Below, piece by piece: positions 32,869 through 44,225 of a stretch of 64,000 bases of DNA. Origin of the DNA: Calycina herbarum. Its lineage: Eukaryota > Ascomycota > Leotiomycetes > Helotiales > Pezizellaceae. Position 1 is the stretch's first letter. Each line of letters opens with the position of its first letter. The notes below the pieces were generated by a model that made no database searches, was not told the origin of the DNA, and saw only the letters and a list, made by a program, of their open reading frames with translations. The position numbers were made by a program, and so were the translations under genes. Where the stretch lies: contig LLEY01000072.1 of assembly GCA_001414485.1 (NCBI GenBank), positions 517,873 to 581,872 of the forward strand, given 5' to 3'.

Positions 32869-35016
32869 TGTGGCGGTCTACTCTATACGACTCCTTGTGT
32901 TGTTGTATCCGGCACAATGGCAATGGGGGTGGTTGAACGGGATTTTGCAGATGCGGAGAGAAAGTGGAGGAGGAGGGAGTGACTTGTTATTTATTGCAAG
33001 TGCGCCATGCCATGGCAGTCCAGATAAAAATGAGCCGGTGTCAAGGCCGAGGCCGAGAACTATTTCTAATCCCGGTCAGAAGCACTAGCCCCGCAATGGA
33101 ATTAAGAGAAGCAAGTGTGCCGCGGCCAGCAGCTGCAACAGGCTGAGATGGAGATAGATGGACTTTCGCTCTGAACTTTGGCCGATGGGTGTCGAGTCGA
33201 TGCCCAATAATGGATATGGTGGGGTCGGATGCTGGCCAATCAAAGTGGCACCGTCAAGAGCTTGGGGCGCAATTAGATCGCAGCTTAAACGAGCAAAACC
33301 ATGACGGAGATAACTGACTGACTGACTGTACTGTGCCGTGGTGGCAGATATTTATGTCAGCAACATTTCTCGGGACCGAGTAGTACGGACGCCCGTAGCA
33401 ACACACAATCCCCAAAAAAATGGCCTGATATCGATTCATATATTTTCAGGATAATTAATTATGAGCGAAAGGATGTTGTAAATTCCTTAACAAAAAAAGA
33501 CCTTGTTGTGGTGACCATACACAAGATCTGCACAATGACGAGACCCTGAGGTGCAGAAATCGGAATGCCCTCCCGGAAGCTTACTTATCTCCAACGCGCT
33601 CAGCCGCGGCTCCTTGTGGATTTCCTTTGCAGACTTTTACAAAAGGGAACATTTCTATGGGGCCTCCTAGAGCCGAATCACCGAGCCAACAATGCAGCTT
33701 CTCCAATTTCTGATGAATCATCAAGAAAGGGGGTGGGATAATTTTATGAAAAAGCCTTAAACCCGTCCCAAGAGACCGTTCTTCCGAGCTTACAACACAT
33801 AGTTGCCACGCATGGCAGATACGCTTCTTATATATTTCCGACGGATTGGAAAGCTTCCTTTACGTCATGCCTCGGCATATGCACTCGGTAGACTCGGTCC
33901 TGGTTAGTGCCAAGAAAAGTTTTTTTTTTGACAAGAGGTCAAGACGTTTTGGAAGAAAGGGGTTCGTTTAGAGCTTCTTCCGCTGTGGATGTTTTGTAAA
34001 ACCGATGCTTGCCGACAGACAGAGAAGAAGTTTATTTAGGAAGAATTCAGTGATGAGAATTGGAAGTATTTTCTGAAAGGGTCGATGAACGAACGACAGA
34101 ACCTTAAATTAAACGACCGACCTTTTCGGACTGGTGCTATTTTTGGGGGGGTGTCTCTACGTATGAGAAAAAAGACGCCGATTTGAGGCACAGGCCACCC
34201 TACAAAACCTCACCCTTTCCACGATACCACGGCATATTGCGTAGTCAAAGAAAGTCACAAAAATACAACAAAATTCTAATCGATCCTTAGAACCGTCTTG
34301 AAGAAGTGTCTCAAGTCTTACAACTTTTCAACTGGTGGTTGTGGTTGTATTGAGGTAGAAGCTGGTGTACCTCAAATCGGCGTCTTTTTTCTCATACGTA
34401 GAGGGTGTTTCCTCTTCAGAGTCGTGCCTTCCTTTGATGTAGACGGCGAGTTTGGGAAGGAGCGAGTTTAACCTCTGGTTGGTGGGTTGAGTCCAACCTA
34501 AAAGTCGGGAAGTGCGTCCGAATTAGCGGCACCACATCGGTCAATGACTTTCTGAACCCTTTTAGGACCTCAATTCATTATGGTTTTATTGTTTCAACAT
34601 GTTGCAATTTTCCATAATTATTTCACTTCCTCTTACGAAAATTCTAAATTATCTCTGTTTTTCCTTGCGATGTGCCCCCGTAAAGCTGGGTCGCTCCGGG
34701 CCAGACCAGGCTCGTCCTCTTGTGTGACCATGGCGCTTCGAGAAGTTCCATGCTTCAATTCAAGAGGTCGAAAGCGGGAGTGGCGCGCGCTTAAAAGTGT
34801 GCGCAATACAGTAAGTAATTACAGGGAATGAAACATCTTCAACCTTAGTGGCCTTAGGCGCGCATGTAAAGTATGAACCGTCGCAAACCCGCCATGTATT
34901 TCTATTTCAGCAACCGATTCTTTTTTTCCAACAAGCTTCAATCTCGTCATCTTCAGAAAAGGCGAGATTCCCTATTGCGTTGAGAACTCTAAATTTCACC
35001 ACTCGATAAGTGGTCA
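32869..35016. other. 2.1-kb intergenic region with a MITE
   Basis: Holds the promoter of the MFS gene (including a TGACTGACTGACTG run near 33311) and the TIR element at 34155-34403. No gene is visible. Confidence 0.5.
34155..34403. mobile_element. 249-bp MITE with perfect 34-bp TIRs and 5-bp target duplication
   Basis: CTCTACGTATGAGAAAAAAG begins the left arm (34155-34188), and the whole 34-bp arm is the exact reverse complement of 34370-34403. GGTGT sits directly outside both ends (34150-34154 and 34404-34408), as expected of a 5-bp target-site duplication. No ORF. Perfect TIRs imply recent insertion relative to the other elements here. I cannot name the transposase superfamily. Confidence 0.88.
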
Positions 35017-36017
35017 ATGGTCGACTCATCACTTACTCAACAAACAAACCACACGATGACAGCCACCGAAAACTTGAACAACCCACCACCATGGCTCATC
35101 TTTCTCGACGAAGAAATAGCAGAAGTTGATAACATCTGTATATACAATGGCAACGTCGACAAAATCATGAAAACCTTCCTCCTCTCAGAAAACCCAAGTC
35201 TTGCAAACGAGACAGCCCATCAATTCGACAAGTTCTACTGGGAGACACATATACCGGCATATTCAGTACCCGCTGAATATTACTATCCCAATCGACAAAT
35301 GGCCGCTTATCTCGAGAAAATCTATAACTGCATATTCGAACTCGCGGCTATGATTTCAAGCGATGATATTAAGCAGGAGATGCTTCTACACTTACTGCTT
35401 GAATTACGAAAGCTGCTGGGAAGGGGATTGTGATTGATGGTGTAGGTCGACATTGCTGCGATCGATAGAACGAAAGAAAGCTGATGAAATCAATAGAAGG
35501 ACTGTCTCTGGATCAATGACCCTATGCTCTCAGACTCAATAGAAGAGATTTACCGAGGCCGTCATGGTATATCCCAGTGCCAAAAATCAACAATACAAAC
35601 TAAGAACACACAGTATCCAATTATGAAGCACAATACCTTGGCTTCGACGAAAAAACCAGCGATTTCTTAAATCTAACATCCTTCCTCGCATTCTGTTTCC
35701 AAAACGGAAAATTCGCCGATAACGAGTACCGTTACAAGTACCTAGAAATAGATCTTTCTCTCTAGGAGGAGCTGGAACTTGGAGAGATGAGGGACTGTCG
35801 AGTTAAGGTTGCTGCGAACTATATTCTGAAGGCTGGAGAAGCTATTTATGAAGATTTTGTCAAGGAGAATGAGAAGAAGAGGAGGGGGAAATGGGAGGTT
35901 TGGGCTAAGACGTTTAGAGGGTATACAGAGATGTATGAGAATGTTGGCGATGTTGCAATGACTTCGTTGGCAGGTAAGGTTTATGTGAAGATGAAGAGGA
36001 TAGATCCTGGTGTTTAG
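35017..36017 (+). pseudogene. DUF3632-like gene, apparently broken
   Basis: The first ORF (35017-35433) gives WLIFLDEEIAEVDNICIYNG and reaches LLELRKLL, then frameshifts near 35410. In the shifted frame the text AAGKGIVIDG runs to a donor at about 35437 (GTAGGT), and a 59-nt intron leads to KDCLWINDPMLSDSIEEIY. A second intron (GTATAT...CACAG, about 35569-35615) leads to NYEAQYLGFDEKTSDFLNLT. An in-frame TAG at 35763-35765 follows, then EELELGEMRDCRVKVAANYI and ILKAGEAIYEDF to the end at 36017. The order and the 'CRVKVAANYILKAGEAI' block fit the DUF3632 family of unknown function. One frameshift plus one stop suggest decay, though an unusual intron could rescue either. Confidence 0.65.
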
Positions 36018-36543
36018 AGGGAGATGAGATGAGGATTGTTTGGATAGGTATGTAATTTGTATCTTTGTGGTGTTAATTTCTTTGTTTCGGATGGATACCT
36101 GTGTTTTATAACTGTATAGTTCTACTACACTTATCTTAGTAGCGATACAATGAGAGGCGTAATGTCTTCGAGCACTTTCATACCTGCCCCTCTCGTGATA
36201 TCCACTTGACCAAGCGACCTGGTCATTATCACAAGATTACGGATTCTTTTAACAATTGCTTACGTACATTCAGTTTCTGGTAATACTCTCATGCGTGTAA
36301 TTTTTGCCTTATAGTTCAAAGGCGTTGTTAGGTGATTTCGTGATCACGCCTTTCCGCGCCTTTTCAATGACACCTCCTAAAGAGGAATTAAAAAAGGCCA
36401 AAGATTCATAAGCTATTTCAAAATAAAGAAATGCCCTCAATTTCCGCCTATAAATACCCAGCCCCAAGAACATTCATAAGAACCCCATCAGTAAAGATTC
36501 ACTCCGCCTCATTTCAAAATCCACACCCAAAAATCTCGCTAAA
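36018..36543. other. Intergenic region upstream of the isochorismatase-like gene
   Basis: About 520 bases, AT-rich, with TATAAATACC at about 36450 as a likely TATA element for the next gene. Nothing else noted. Confidence 0.45.
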
Positions 36544-37137
36544 ATGTCATCACAATCAACCGCCAAGACAGCCCTCCTAATAATCGACGTTCAACAAGCC
36601 TTCCTCGACCCAACATACTGGGGGCCCTCACGAAGTAATCCAAACTTCGAATCCAACCTCCTCTCCCTCCTCACATCATATCGCACTCTCATCACCCAAC
36701 ACCCCGAAAGCCACAAAATAATACACATCCGTCACGCCACCACCGCGCCGACTAGCATCCTCCACCCTTCGCAACCAGGTTACGAATTCCAAACCTTCGC
36801 AGCACCCTTGGAAAATGAACTCGCGATTTCCAAAAATGTGAATTCCGCATTCATAGGCACGAATCTCGAGGAGGTGTTGAGGGAGCATGGGACGCAGGTT
36901 TTGTATGTCGCGGGATTGAGCACAGATCATTGCGTTAGTACTACGACGCGTATGGCGGGTAATTTGGGTGTGTGTGGTGAGAAGGGCGAAGTGGTGTTGG
37001 TTCAGGACGCGACGGCTGCGTGGAAGAAGAGCGAGGAGGGGTTTGAAGCTGAAGTCGTACATGCGGTGAATGTGGAGAGTTTGAAGGAGTTCGCGAGTGT
37101 AAAGAATGTGAAGGATGTGGTGGGCGCTTGGAGTTAG
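36544..37137 (+). CDS. Isochorismatase-like cysteine hydrolase
   Basis: Single exon, 197 residues. The catalytic triad of the cysteine hydrolase family is present: Asp15 in LLIIDVQQAF, a Lys in ISKNVNSAF, and Cys in the STDHCVSTTTRM block. Rossmann-like alternation and length match nicotinamidase/isochorismatase-like enzymes. It lacks the metal-binding DxHxxxH of true nicotinamidases, so it is more likely a generic amidase-type member. No targeting signals, so probably cytosolic. Its 3' end faces the zinc-cluster pseudogene with a hairpin island in between. Confidence 0.93.
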   Translation: MSSQSTAKTALLIIDVQQAFLDPTYWGPSRSNPNFESNLLSLLTSYRTLITQHPESHKIIHIRHATTAPTSILHPSQPGYEFQTFAAPLENELAISKNVNSAFIGTNLEEVLREHGTQVLYVAGLSTDHCVSTTTRMAGNLGVCGEKGEVVLVQDATAAWKKSEEGFEAEVVHAVNVESLKEFASVKNVKDVVGAWS

Positions 37138-37210
37138 ATCTCAAAAAATATTAACACTACATCAAAATTCCAAAAAAAGTTATATACAAAAAAACAGCAA
37201 AACTCTAACC

Positions 37211-37301
37211 CCCCGGGCGCGGCGAACCGCGATACCGGGGCAGCCCCCATTCCCCCCTCAGGGAATGGGATAGAGAACATCCGCCTGAGGCGGCGGATGT
37301 T
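37211..37301. other. GC-rich triple-hairpin island between convergent genes
   Basis: Three perfect or near-perfect stem-loops lie end to end. Hairpin 1, 37211-37240: CCCCGG pairs with CCGGGG and, inside, CGCGG-CGAA-CCGCG. Hairpin 2, 37246-37269: CCCATTCCC, loop CCCTCA, GGGAATGGG. Hairpin 3, 37276-37301: AACATCCGCC, loop TGAGGC, GGCGGATGTT, followed by a T run. The block is far richer in GC than its surroundings. It could be a mitochondrial-type GC cluster inserted in the nucleus, a structured RNA, or a terminator-like barrier between convergent genes. Confidence 0.7.
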
Positions 37302-37358
37302 TTTAGGAAACAATCTCTCAGCGAACTAAGAGCTTGATTAGAGCCAGGCGAGTAGAAA

Positions 37359-38063
37359 CTAATTTTTTCGAGAAGGGTCCGCGAGGAGGAAGGGAACAGT
37401 TAATGCAATATCTACACGGGAGTAAACATTGTTGACCATTAACTGACTGGACCAGGCGGCAGAGTATCCAGTTTTCGTGAGAGTGATGGTGTAATTTGGA
37501 GCTTTGAATATTATTTGGAATTGTGGGGATTTGGGTGGGTCCTCGTCAAGCGAGGGGGTTGGTGGGGGAGCTTCGGGTTTATCTCTTTGTTCGTGTGTAG
37601 TGGGGGCCTCAGGTTGGAGGGAGAATGCTTGGGTTGAGGAAATCTGTTGATAGTGAATGAGCGATGGAGGTAGCTGGTTTAGGTAGCTCTCGACGCTGGA
37701 GAGGTTGATTTACTCTCAAGAATTGACACTTTTCATTACCAGCGTCTTTGTAGTTGCGACATGCTTAGTCGCTTCCCGTATCTCCACTGCATCTGATCTT
37801 GCGCTTTCTGCAGCTGCCGCACTAAAACATTCGATTAACAAGCATCTCTGGAAGATAAGATAATGCTATGTACTCACAGAAACAGGGATTTTGGATTGAA
37901 TGACAAGACTCGGTTGTTCCGCGTCTCGAATTTCAGGTCCAACCCACGGATGGGATGATTGATGAGACTGCTTTTGGGTTCTCTTGGAGTGATTGCGAAG
38001 GCAGTCGCGCAAGTTTCGACGTTTCTATCCTCGATCTGGTGTATTTTTCGTCTGCTTCGGCAT
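37359..38063 (-). pseudogene. Zn2Cys6 transcription factor pseudogene
   Basis: From ATG 38063 the minus frame reads MPKQTKNTPDRG, then TAG at 38025-38027, and continues to an intron donor after 37878. Exon 2 starts at 37821 with CGSCRKRKIRCSGDTGSD, a typical zinc-cluster first half. TAA follows at 37765-37767, then ACRNYKD, where Tyr stands in the place of an expected Cys. After a possible 44-nt intron the open text NLSSVESYLNQLPPSLIHY runs to FKAPNYTITLTKTGYSAAW and a TAG at 37359-37361, but the phase across that junction does not match. The TAG, TAA and Cys-to-Tyr changes all fit C-to-T/G-to-A transitions. The downstream part may belong to the same gene or to another relic. Confidence 0.7.
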
Positions 38064-38567
38064 GATGAAGTTCAATTCACCTGAAGGAATGAAGTCGAAT
38101 TATTTTCTCAACCACAGCTTGTATCAGACCAGAGAATCACTCATCAGGCTAATTTCCCCCCAGCCTTGCAAAAAGTTCAAGCGCTTTGCATTCTATCTGA
38201 GAGCCTTACACCACAAATATGAAGGCGTCGCGTAACGGAACAAAATTTCAACTGAAGAGAACTCGTTTCTACAAATGAGGGGTAATATAACTTCCACTCA
38301 AATCCCCAAGCCTAACTTTAGGCAGCATTGCTCCACAACTTCCACATAACTGATGAGACCAAGGGTCATACTCGGACTTCACTTCCAAGCCAAAACCCAG
38401 CTGGGGCAATGCGATGCGAGCCTTTTCATTTGCTTGTCAACTTGACAATTTGATTGAGCTCCTCAAAACCTTGGAAATAATAATTTCGTTAGCGAGAACT
38501 CACTTGACAGCAGTCAAAACATATATTTTTTGGAATCTCTAACAACCCCACCGTGATCATCTCTCCT
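38064..38567. other. Intergenic gap
   Basis: About 500 bases between the zinc-cluster relic and the aldolase-type gene. Nothing recognisable on either strand. Confidence 0.45.
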
Positions 38568-39938
38568 CTACTTCTCCCCATGATCAACTTTCATTCCCTC
38601 CACCCCTCTCTCAATAACACCCGGTCCTGCCATCTCAAATTCAAAGTCTAAATCGGGCTGCATCTCCGCATATAAACTATTCTTCTCACTCGCCATTCTG
38701 AAATTAAATGCCGCCTCCTCATCACTGATAAGATGCTTCTTCAGATTAGGATTCCCCGCTTTAGCAGCCTCAATCTGTAACTGAATAGCACATCCCCTAT
38801 CCAAAAGTCCAAATAAGAATCCCGCTTCGTCGACTGTTGAGCCCGTAGAGAGAAGTCCATGGTTAAGTAGAATTGCAGTTTTGTTTTTCGATCCTAGAGC
38901 TGCGGCGATGTTCTTTCCTTCCTCTTCTGCGAATACAATTCCACCGTAGGAAGAGTAGACAGCGATGCTATCGTAGAGCGTGCAAAGATCTTGACAAGTC
39001 ATTTCGATGTTGGTGTTGAATGCTGACCATGCTCGTCCGGCGTTGGTGTGTGCGTGACATACTGCGTGGACGTCTGGACGTGCTTTATGAATCTCGGAAT
39101 GAATTAGGAAGCCGGCTGCGTTCGCTGGTTTTGTCTATTCTTCGTCAATCACTGTTCTACTAAAACTTCTTGAGTGGGGGTGTGGGATATACCTTATTTC
39201 CTCCAACTACTCTCCCATCTCTGACGTCTAGACAGATTAAATCTCCTGCAGTCATGAGGCCGAAGTGTTTCCCAAGGGGGTTCATCCAGATGTAATGTGG
39301 GAATTCGGGATCTCTGACGGAAATGTGACCAGACATTCCTTCTGTGAAACCTTTGCGGGAGAAATCACGGAAGACAGCTGCTGTGTGGATGAGGATGTGA
39401 CGACGTTCTTCTGCTGGTGTGCCGAAAGTTGGGATGCCTTTGATGTAGTGTTAGTAAGAAAGGAAGTAAAGGGTGTTTTGAGCTGAGAATAGATATGAGA
39501 CGAAGAACGATATGAGAATTTGAAAAATAAGTATAGAGTTAGGAACACTATATATACATTATGAAGTGCAAACACAATTCCCTGATCTACACATCGGTGT
39601 GACAGTAAAGCTTGAATAGCTTCAACCGACCTAAAATAACTTTACTTGAGGTCATCCCCACCCTTGGTAGCAAAAATATAACTTCAAAATCAATAGATGA
39701 ACACCATGAAAGACAAATAACTCAAGAACGCTCTTCGATCTTTGAGCCAACGAACTAGCAAAATTGAATGGCAAAACAACATCTACAAACAAAACAAAAT
39801 CCTAAACTCACCAGGAAAAACCAAAGGACCATGGCTGATAGCCTCTAGCGGCGTCTGATCCAACCCTTTCGACACATCAACCTTCTTTTCCAAATTAACC
39901 ACAACATCTGTCGTCTCTACAGTAGCTGAAGGTGCCAT
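38568..39938 (-). CDS. Class II aldolase/adducin-domain protein
   Basis: Three minus-strand exons, 39938-39812, 39437-39193 and 39134-38568, close at 312 residues. Intron 1 is unusually long for this locus (374 nt) but has a clean donor (GTGAGT) and branch (ACTAAC). The aldolase II fold spans about residues 50-250: FSRKGFTEGMSGHISVRDP, the metal-site HAVCHAHTNAG, and the third ligand region LLNHGLLSTG. Family members include fuculose/rhamnulose-phosphate aldolases and many fungal proteins of unknown substrate. The zinc-binding histidines are kept, so it is probably an active lyase or decarboxylase. No signal peptide; likely cytosolic. Confidence 0.9.
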
Positions 39939-40517
39939 TTTCAAACTTCGTTTGCTTTGCTCGTTGATGTTTCAAAGTACAGGTCTCAGTTCAACCCTTT
40001 CGAGATTCAACTGCAAATTTAGATATACAGCAGAAGAATCTCAAACTGATATAGTAACGATGATGAAGGTGGGATACACAGAGAAAACAAATCTCATGTA
40101 AGATATGCCATCATAAAAAGGGCGCCACTAATGAGTGGGGTAGATATGATTTCAAAAATGGGGTAATCGTGGTCCCCCCCCCGCCCCCTATTGGCTGGGC
40201 TTTAAATGCGTTTATTACTGCACATGGAGACACAAAAGTGGTCAAACAATTTCTGATACTCGGTATTAGCTGCTATAATTAGATGCCCGGATAAATTGGG
40301 TTGGAAGGAGGTTGAAATTCACGTGATTTGGGGGCAAAGGGGAGGAAGCGAGGCCGAACTCCGAAGGAAGGACTCGCCAGGAAAGGGTTAAGTGTGAAAC
40401 TCAACTTGATTCTATACCAAGGTAATATTACATTACTAAGATCCCATTAGTATCTAATCCCGTAAACCACAAGAAAATGAACAACCCTCCAAAGTCATAC
40501 ACTCAGTGACGAAGCCC
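39939..40517. other. Intergenic region
   Basis: Promoter side of the aldolase-type gene and 3' flank of the RGS gene. A C-run interrupted by one G lies near 40176. No gene seen. Confidence 0.45.
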
Positions 40518-42063
40518 TCAATAATAATTCCCCTTCGGCAACGCCACAAACACCACCGTCAAAGGAATAGTAATAACCAACGCCCAAAAATTAGCCCCGA
40601 TAACAATCCTATCTTGCAGCACCCTAAGCGTCTCATTCTTAGTCCAAACACTCTTATCAAACACCTTCCTCAACAGCATCTTCCTTCTATACTCCCCAAT
40701 CCAGCTCTCATTCTCCAACGCATCATTCTTCGGTCCAAACGTCCTCAAACTACTTTTCGAACTAAATTCCCCACTTCCACCCTCTAAATCCTTGATTGAA
40801 CCAGTACTGGATTCGTACCCCAAACTCCGAGGATGTTGCGGGAGTTGTAATACAGATGAAGAATCTCTTTGCTCAACTTCCGCTTGCACAAGTTCCAGTT
40901 CATCCAAAGTTTGTTCCCAAGGTCTGAGACAGCGAGAATGGGAGATATGAAGGATTACGCAGAGTCCTTTATAAGCACAAACCATAGTAACGAAACCAAG
41001 GTACCATTGCAGACCAGCGAATATGCGCCACCAACGGCTTTGTTTTGAAAGAGTGAGGAGGATGGCCATCATGAAGCCAAAGATGATATTGCTTACTCCC
41101 ATGGTACGAACGAAGAACACGCGAGGTTTGTTGCCGTTGCAGATACTCCAGCGGATGAAGTTGGGGTGCGATTGTCCTCGTAAAGCTGTTTCTGCTACCC
41201 AGGCTGCTGAGGCGAGTGCAGAGGGATGTGTTGTGTGCTGGAGAGCATGGAGACAGATGGCGCGGTCCTTGTGTGAGAGGTTGAGTTCTCGAGGGGCTGT
41301 GAAGGCTAGGTAGTGGCACATAATTCGATTGATCTCTTCTCGCATGGGTTGAACGGTGACTAGATATTATCAGTACCTGAATCTTCTTCAACACCAAAGG
41401 ATGAAAAGGGGCACAAACAAGGTTGCCACTTCAACCCGGCTTGAGCTGTAACCTCCGCATCACTCGGCACTGAAGAGAAGTCCGACGAGATTGGACTTCT
41501 GAAACTAGGACTTCCAATCGAATCTACAGTCTTTATCTCATCCACTTCACTGTATATCGGTAACCCAGTATCCTGTAATGAAGTATGTATGTTTCTATCC
41601 CTCACTGCAACTTCAAGTTCTCCACCTTTCTCAGCTGCCTCTACTGAAGTCGGATTGAAAGGCGGCGAGAGAGCCTTCTCGTTCTCGGATAGGGCATGGA
41701 ATCTGGAACAATAATCTTTATACCACAAGTAAAATTGCAGATTTTCGGCGTTGTGCTCCACATAGACAAGATAATCCATAAAATCGTTGAGGGAACATGG
41801 CTGTTTGAAGAAGTAAGTAGTTGTACCTTCATCATATACTTGCTGTACGTACTGCCAATGTTGTCTTGTTGACTATCTCATCGAAAGATAGACCTTCCGG
41901 GATCGAGGTTTCCGATTCTTCACAAGCATTAGCAAATGTCAACTAAGGCATGAATATCAATCCTACTTTTAGCTCTTTCGACATACCGGGCGCAATCAGA
42001 TGGGTTGATTGGTCCGGCAGGTCTATTGAGATAATCCGGTCGACGATAGAAAAGGATAGACAT
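40518..42063 (-). CDS. RGS-domain membrane protein (regulator of G-protein signalling)
   Basis: Four minus-strand exons, 42063-41967, 41917-41853, 41800-41419 and 41359-40518, close at 461 residues; introns are 49, 52 and 59 nt. The first donor was set at GTAGGA because the upstream GTATGT would force a stop. The start MSILFYRRPDYLNRPAGP and PEGLSFDEIVNKTTLAPCSL are typical of this fungal RGS group. The RGS box is split by a Ser-rich insert: DFMDYLVYVEHNAENLQFYL, then PFTVQPMREEINRIM. Three hydrophobic spans follow (around VSNIIFGFMMAILLTL, LQWYLGFVTMVCAY and FWALVITIPLTVVFVAL). RGS proteins speed GTP hydrolysis by G-alpha subunits; membrane anchoring suggests action at the plasma or an internal membrane. 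Confidence 0.92.
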
Positions 42064-43310
42064 GTTGATATTACGGCGAAGCAATAACAGTGTCTTCAAA
42101 TAATTCGTAGTAGCAAATCTACCGAGTACGAAGACAACAGTTCATACAAATGACGGCGCATCCATCGTAGGTAAAAACAAGGAAACCACCTACTTAATGT
42201 ACTGAAAAGTATAGGCCCCCACAACGCCATCCACGGTACCCACCTGCGGAAGGAAGTATTTCCCGCAATAACTCCTGGACCAGCAAAACTTAATAGGCTC
42301 TAGTTTCCAGATCGCGAATCTTTACAGGCTAACTGGTGGGGCTCTTAGGATCTTCGGATTTACGCTTGGTTCCCACGCTGACTGACTGGGTTTTGGCAGC
42401 CCAAGCCCATGGAAACTTTTCCGTCCTATAAGCGGTTCGGTGTAGCGCAGGGTAGCGGGAACCTTCAGTGCTTTTTTGAAGCTCGAGAGTCGAGATCTTC
42501 ATGACGCCGTCTCGGCGTTGCACGAGAGTATAGTCGTGAGTGAATGTACATATAAAAACACTTTGATGAAAGTAAATCAATAACGTTCTGTCATATGAGG
42601 GGGTTCTTCTCATTGAAAGCTAAAAAGTGCGAGTCAGTATGGATATGTTAAGAACAATACCTTGTAATTGGGCACAATTGCCACAGATTGTCTAGAATGG
42701 TGGCGTCAAGACGCGCAACTTGTATGACTTAACCACTTTCCCCTCGAAGAATTTTTTTCCCCGCCCGAACCAAGGCAAGGCAAGAGAATGTCCCTGATTT
42801 CCGTGGCAAGAACAAGATCCTATTTCCCGAAGATCTACGCCTCACCCAATAAAAAGCACTCATCGGCATTCCGACTAGAGCATACGCTAAGGTCGGACGA
42901 TTCAGATCCTCGGGGGAAGCGGATGATGAAAGTAGTTCATGCCTGCAATTTTAGCAAACACCTCTCTGAGTTCATGGCGTCCGCACTGATGGAGAGCTAG
43001 TCTCAATAGCTTGAATACTTGTTGAAGGGTCGTGATATATCAGTCCCTCCCAGACCACCAACACGATTAATAATCGTACGATTCTACAATTGACCATCAG
43101 CTCCCAATATCAAATGCAGTAAGGTATTGTGGTAGAGGCCGGAGTGGTGGTAAAAATGTAAGCAAACGGATATGTGAACCGGTACTCGACTAGGTACAGA
43201 GTATTCTGGGGGAAGCATTTCTTCTGGTCCTCGAAAACTCGGCAAGCAAACGTATTCCATTATCCAATTTGTTTCTCAAATACCAAGTCTAATTACTGCT
43301 CATTTCAACC
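42064..43310. other. 1.2-kb intergenic region
   Basis: Upstream region of the RGS gene and 3' flank of the next minus-strand gene. Two modest ORFs (42329-42613 minus, 42788-43000 plus) have ATG starts but no recognisable features, and I do not call them genes. Confidence 0.45.
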
Positions 43311-44225
43311 TCAAAGCATCCCCATAATTGCCGCAACACAGACTAATATCCAGGCAGTCATGTATGGGAGAGACAAAGTATAGAAAACAGAAACTTTCTT
43401 TGCAACATTAGGGGTAGCCACCTCTCCTTCCTTTACTTTTGTAACGGTTGCAGCAGGTGCTTCTGTGATCGTCTTGGTGACTGGCGATGTCGTGAGAGCT
43501 TGATTTGTGAGTATCGAAGATGACCCAGAGACGATAGAACCTAGCACTGTCGATACGGGTGTTTCCAGCGCATTGATAGTAGAAGGACTCAATAACTGAA
43601 TGCAGCCGTTGGGGGAGCATATTGTATCCGGAGGACAACATCCACCTCCTGTATCTGCCGAACATTGTGTGGTACCATCTAAGCACTTTGGAGGTTGAGA
43701 CGCAGAATAATCGCAGTATGTAGTGGAGGACGACCGGCAGCAGATAATTTTGGAGGCCGTAAATTCGGCAGGGTAACAAGTAGTTCCAATTGGGCAGCAG
43801 ATATCCTACACACATCATCAACTTGTGCAATTTTGGGGTGAGTACCAAAAACCACTCACGGGTTGATTAAACGCTTGACAACTCTGCAGTTGATCGCCGC
43901 ACTCGAAATAAGGTACGATCCCCGGTGATCTCTCGGTCAACCCGCTGCGCTCCATCTTTCGCATTGGTAGGAAAGCCGACCTGTCTCCATCCATAATTGC
44001 CGATCTCTTGATCCAACCCGTCCCACCATCTTCAACATAGTAAAGGTGGATCGTGAACAGAATTCCACAGACTGTGATCGCGCAACACACAAGGCCAATG
44101 CATAACAGCCATGCACGTCGACGTGAGATATAGGATCGAACTTCGGCAAGGTGTGACCTGAAGGACGAGGTGGTCCTTATCCGTTGTTGAGGCTGGGGTT
44201 GCTGCGTATGACGAATCATTGGCAT
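43311..44225 (-). CDS. Cys-rich membrane-anchored protein
   Basis: Exons 44225-43860 and 43805-43311 around a 54-nt intron close at 286 residues (284 if the ATG two codons later is used). A short basic N-terminus leads to one membrane span (AWLLCIGLVCCAITVCGILF, near residues 35-60), so a type II orientation is likely. The lumenal or outer part has a cysteine-rich segment (CGDQLQSC, DICCPIGTTCYP, IICCRSSS, GGGCCPPDTICSPNGC). A Thr/Ser-rich stalk and a C-terminal hydrophobic tail (MTAWILVCVAAIMGML) follow; the tail could serve as a GPI signal or a second span. CCP-G-TC modules are common in fungal surface proteins of unknown role. Confidence 0.8.

Noticed and set aside
32406..32936. 176-residue plus-strand ORF antisense to the MFS gene
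   Set aside because: It is fully antisense to a well-supported transporter exon and has no family features.
37211..37301. Bacterial-type rho-independent terminator
   Set aside because: The last hairpin plus T run looks like one, but this is a nuclear fungal locus; reported instead as a structured GC island.
42329..42613. 94-residue minus ORF upstream of the RGS gene
   Set aside because: No recognisable domain or splice to a neighbour; kept only as a note.
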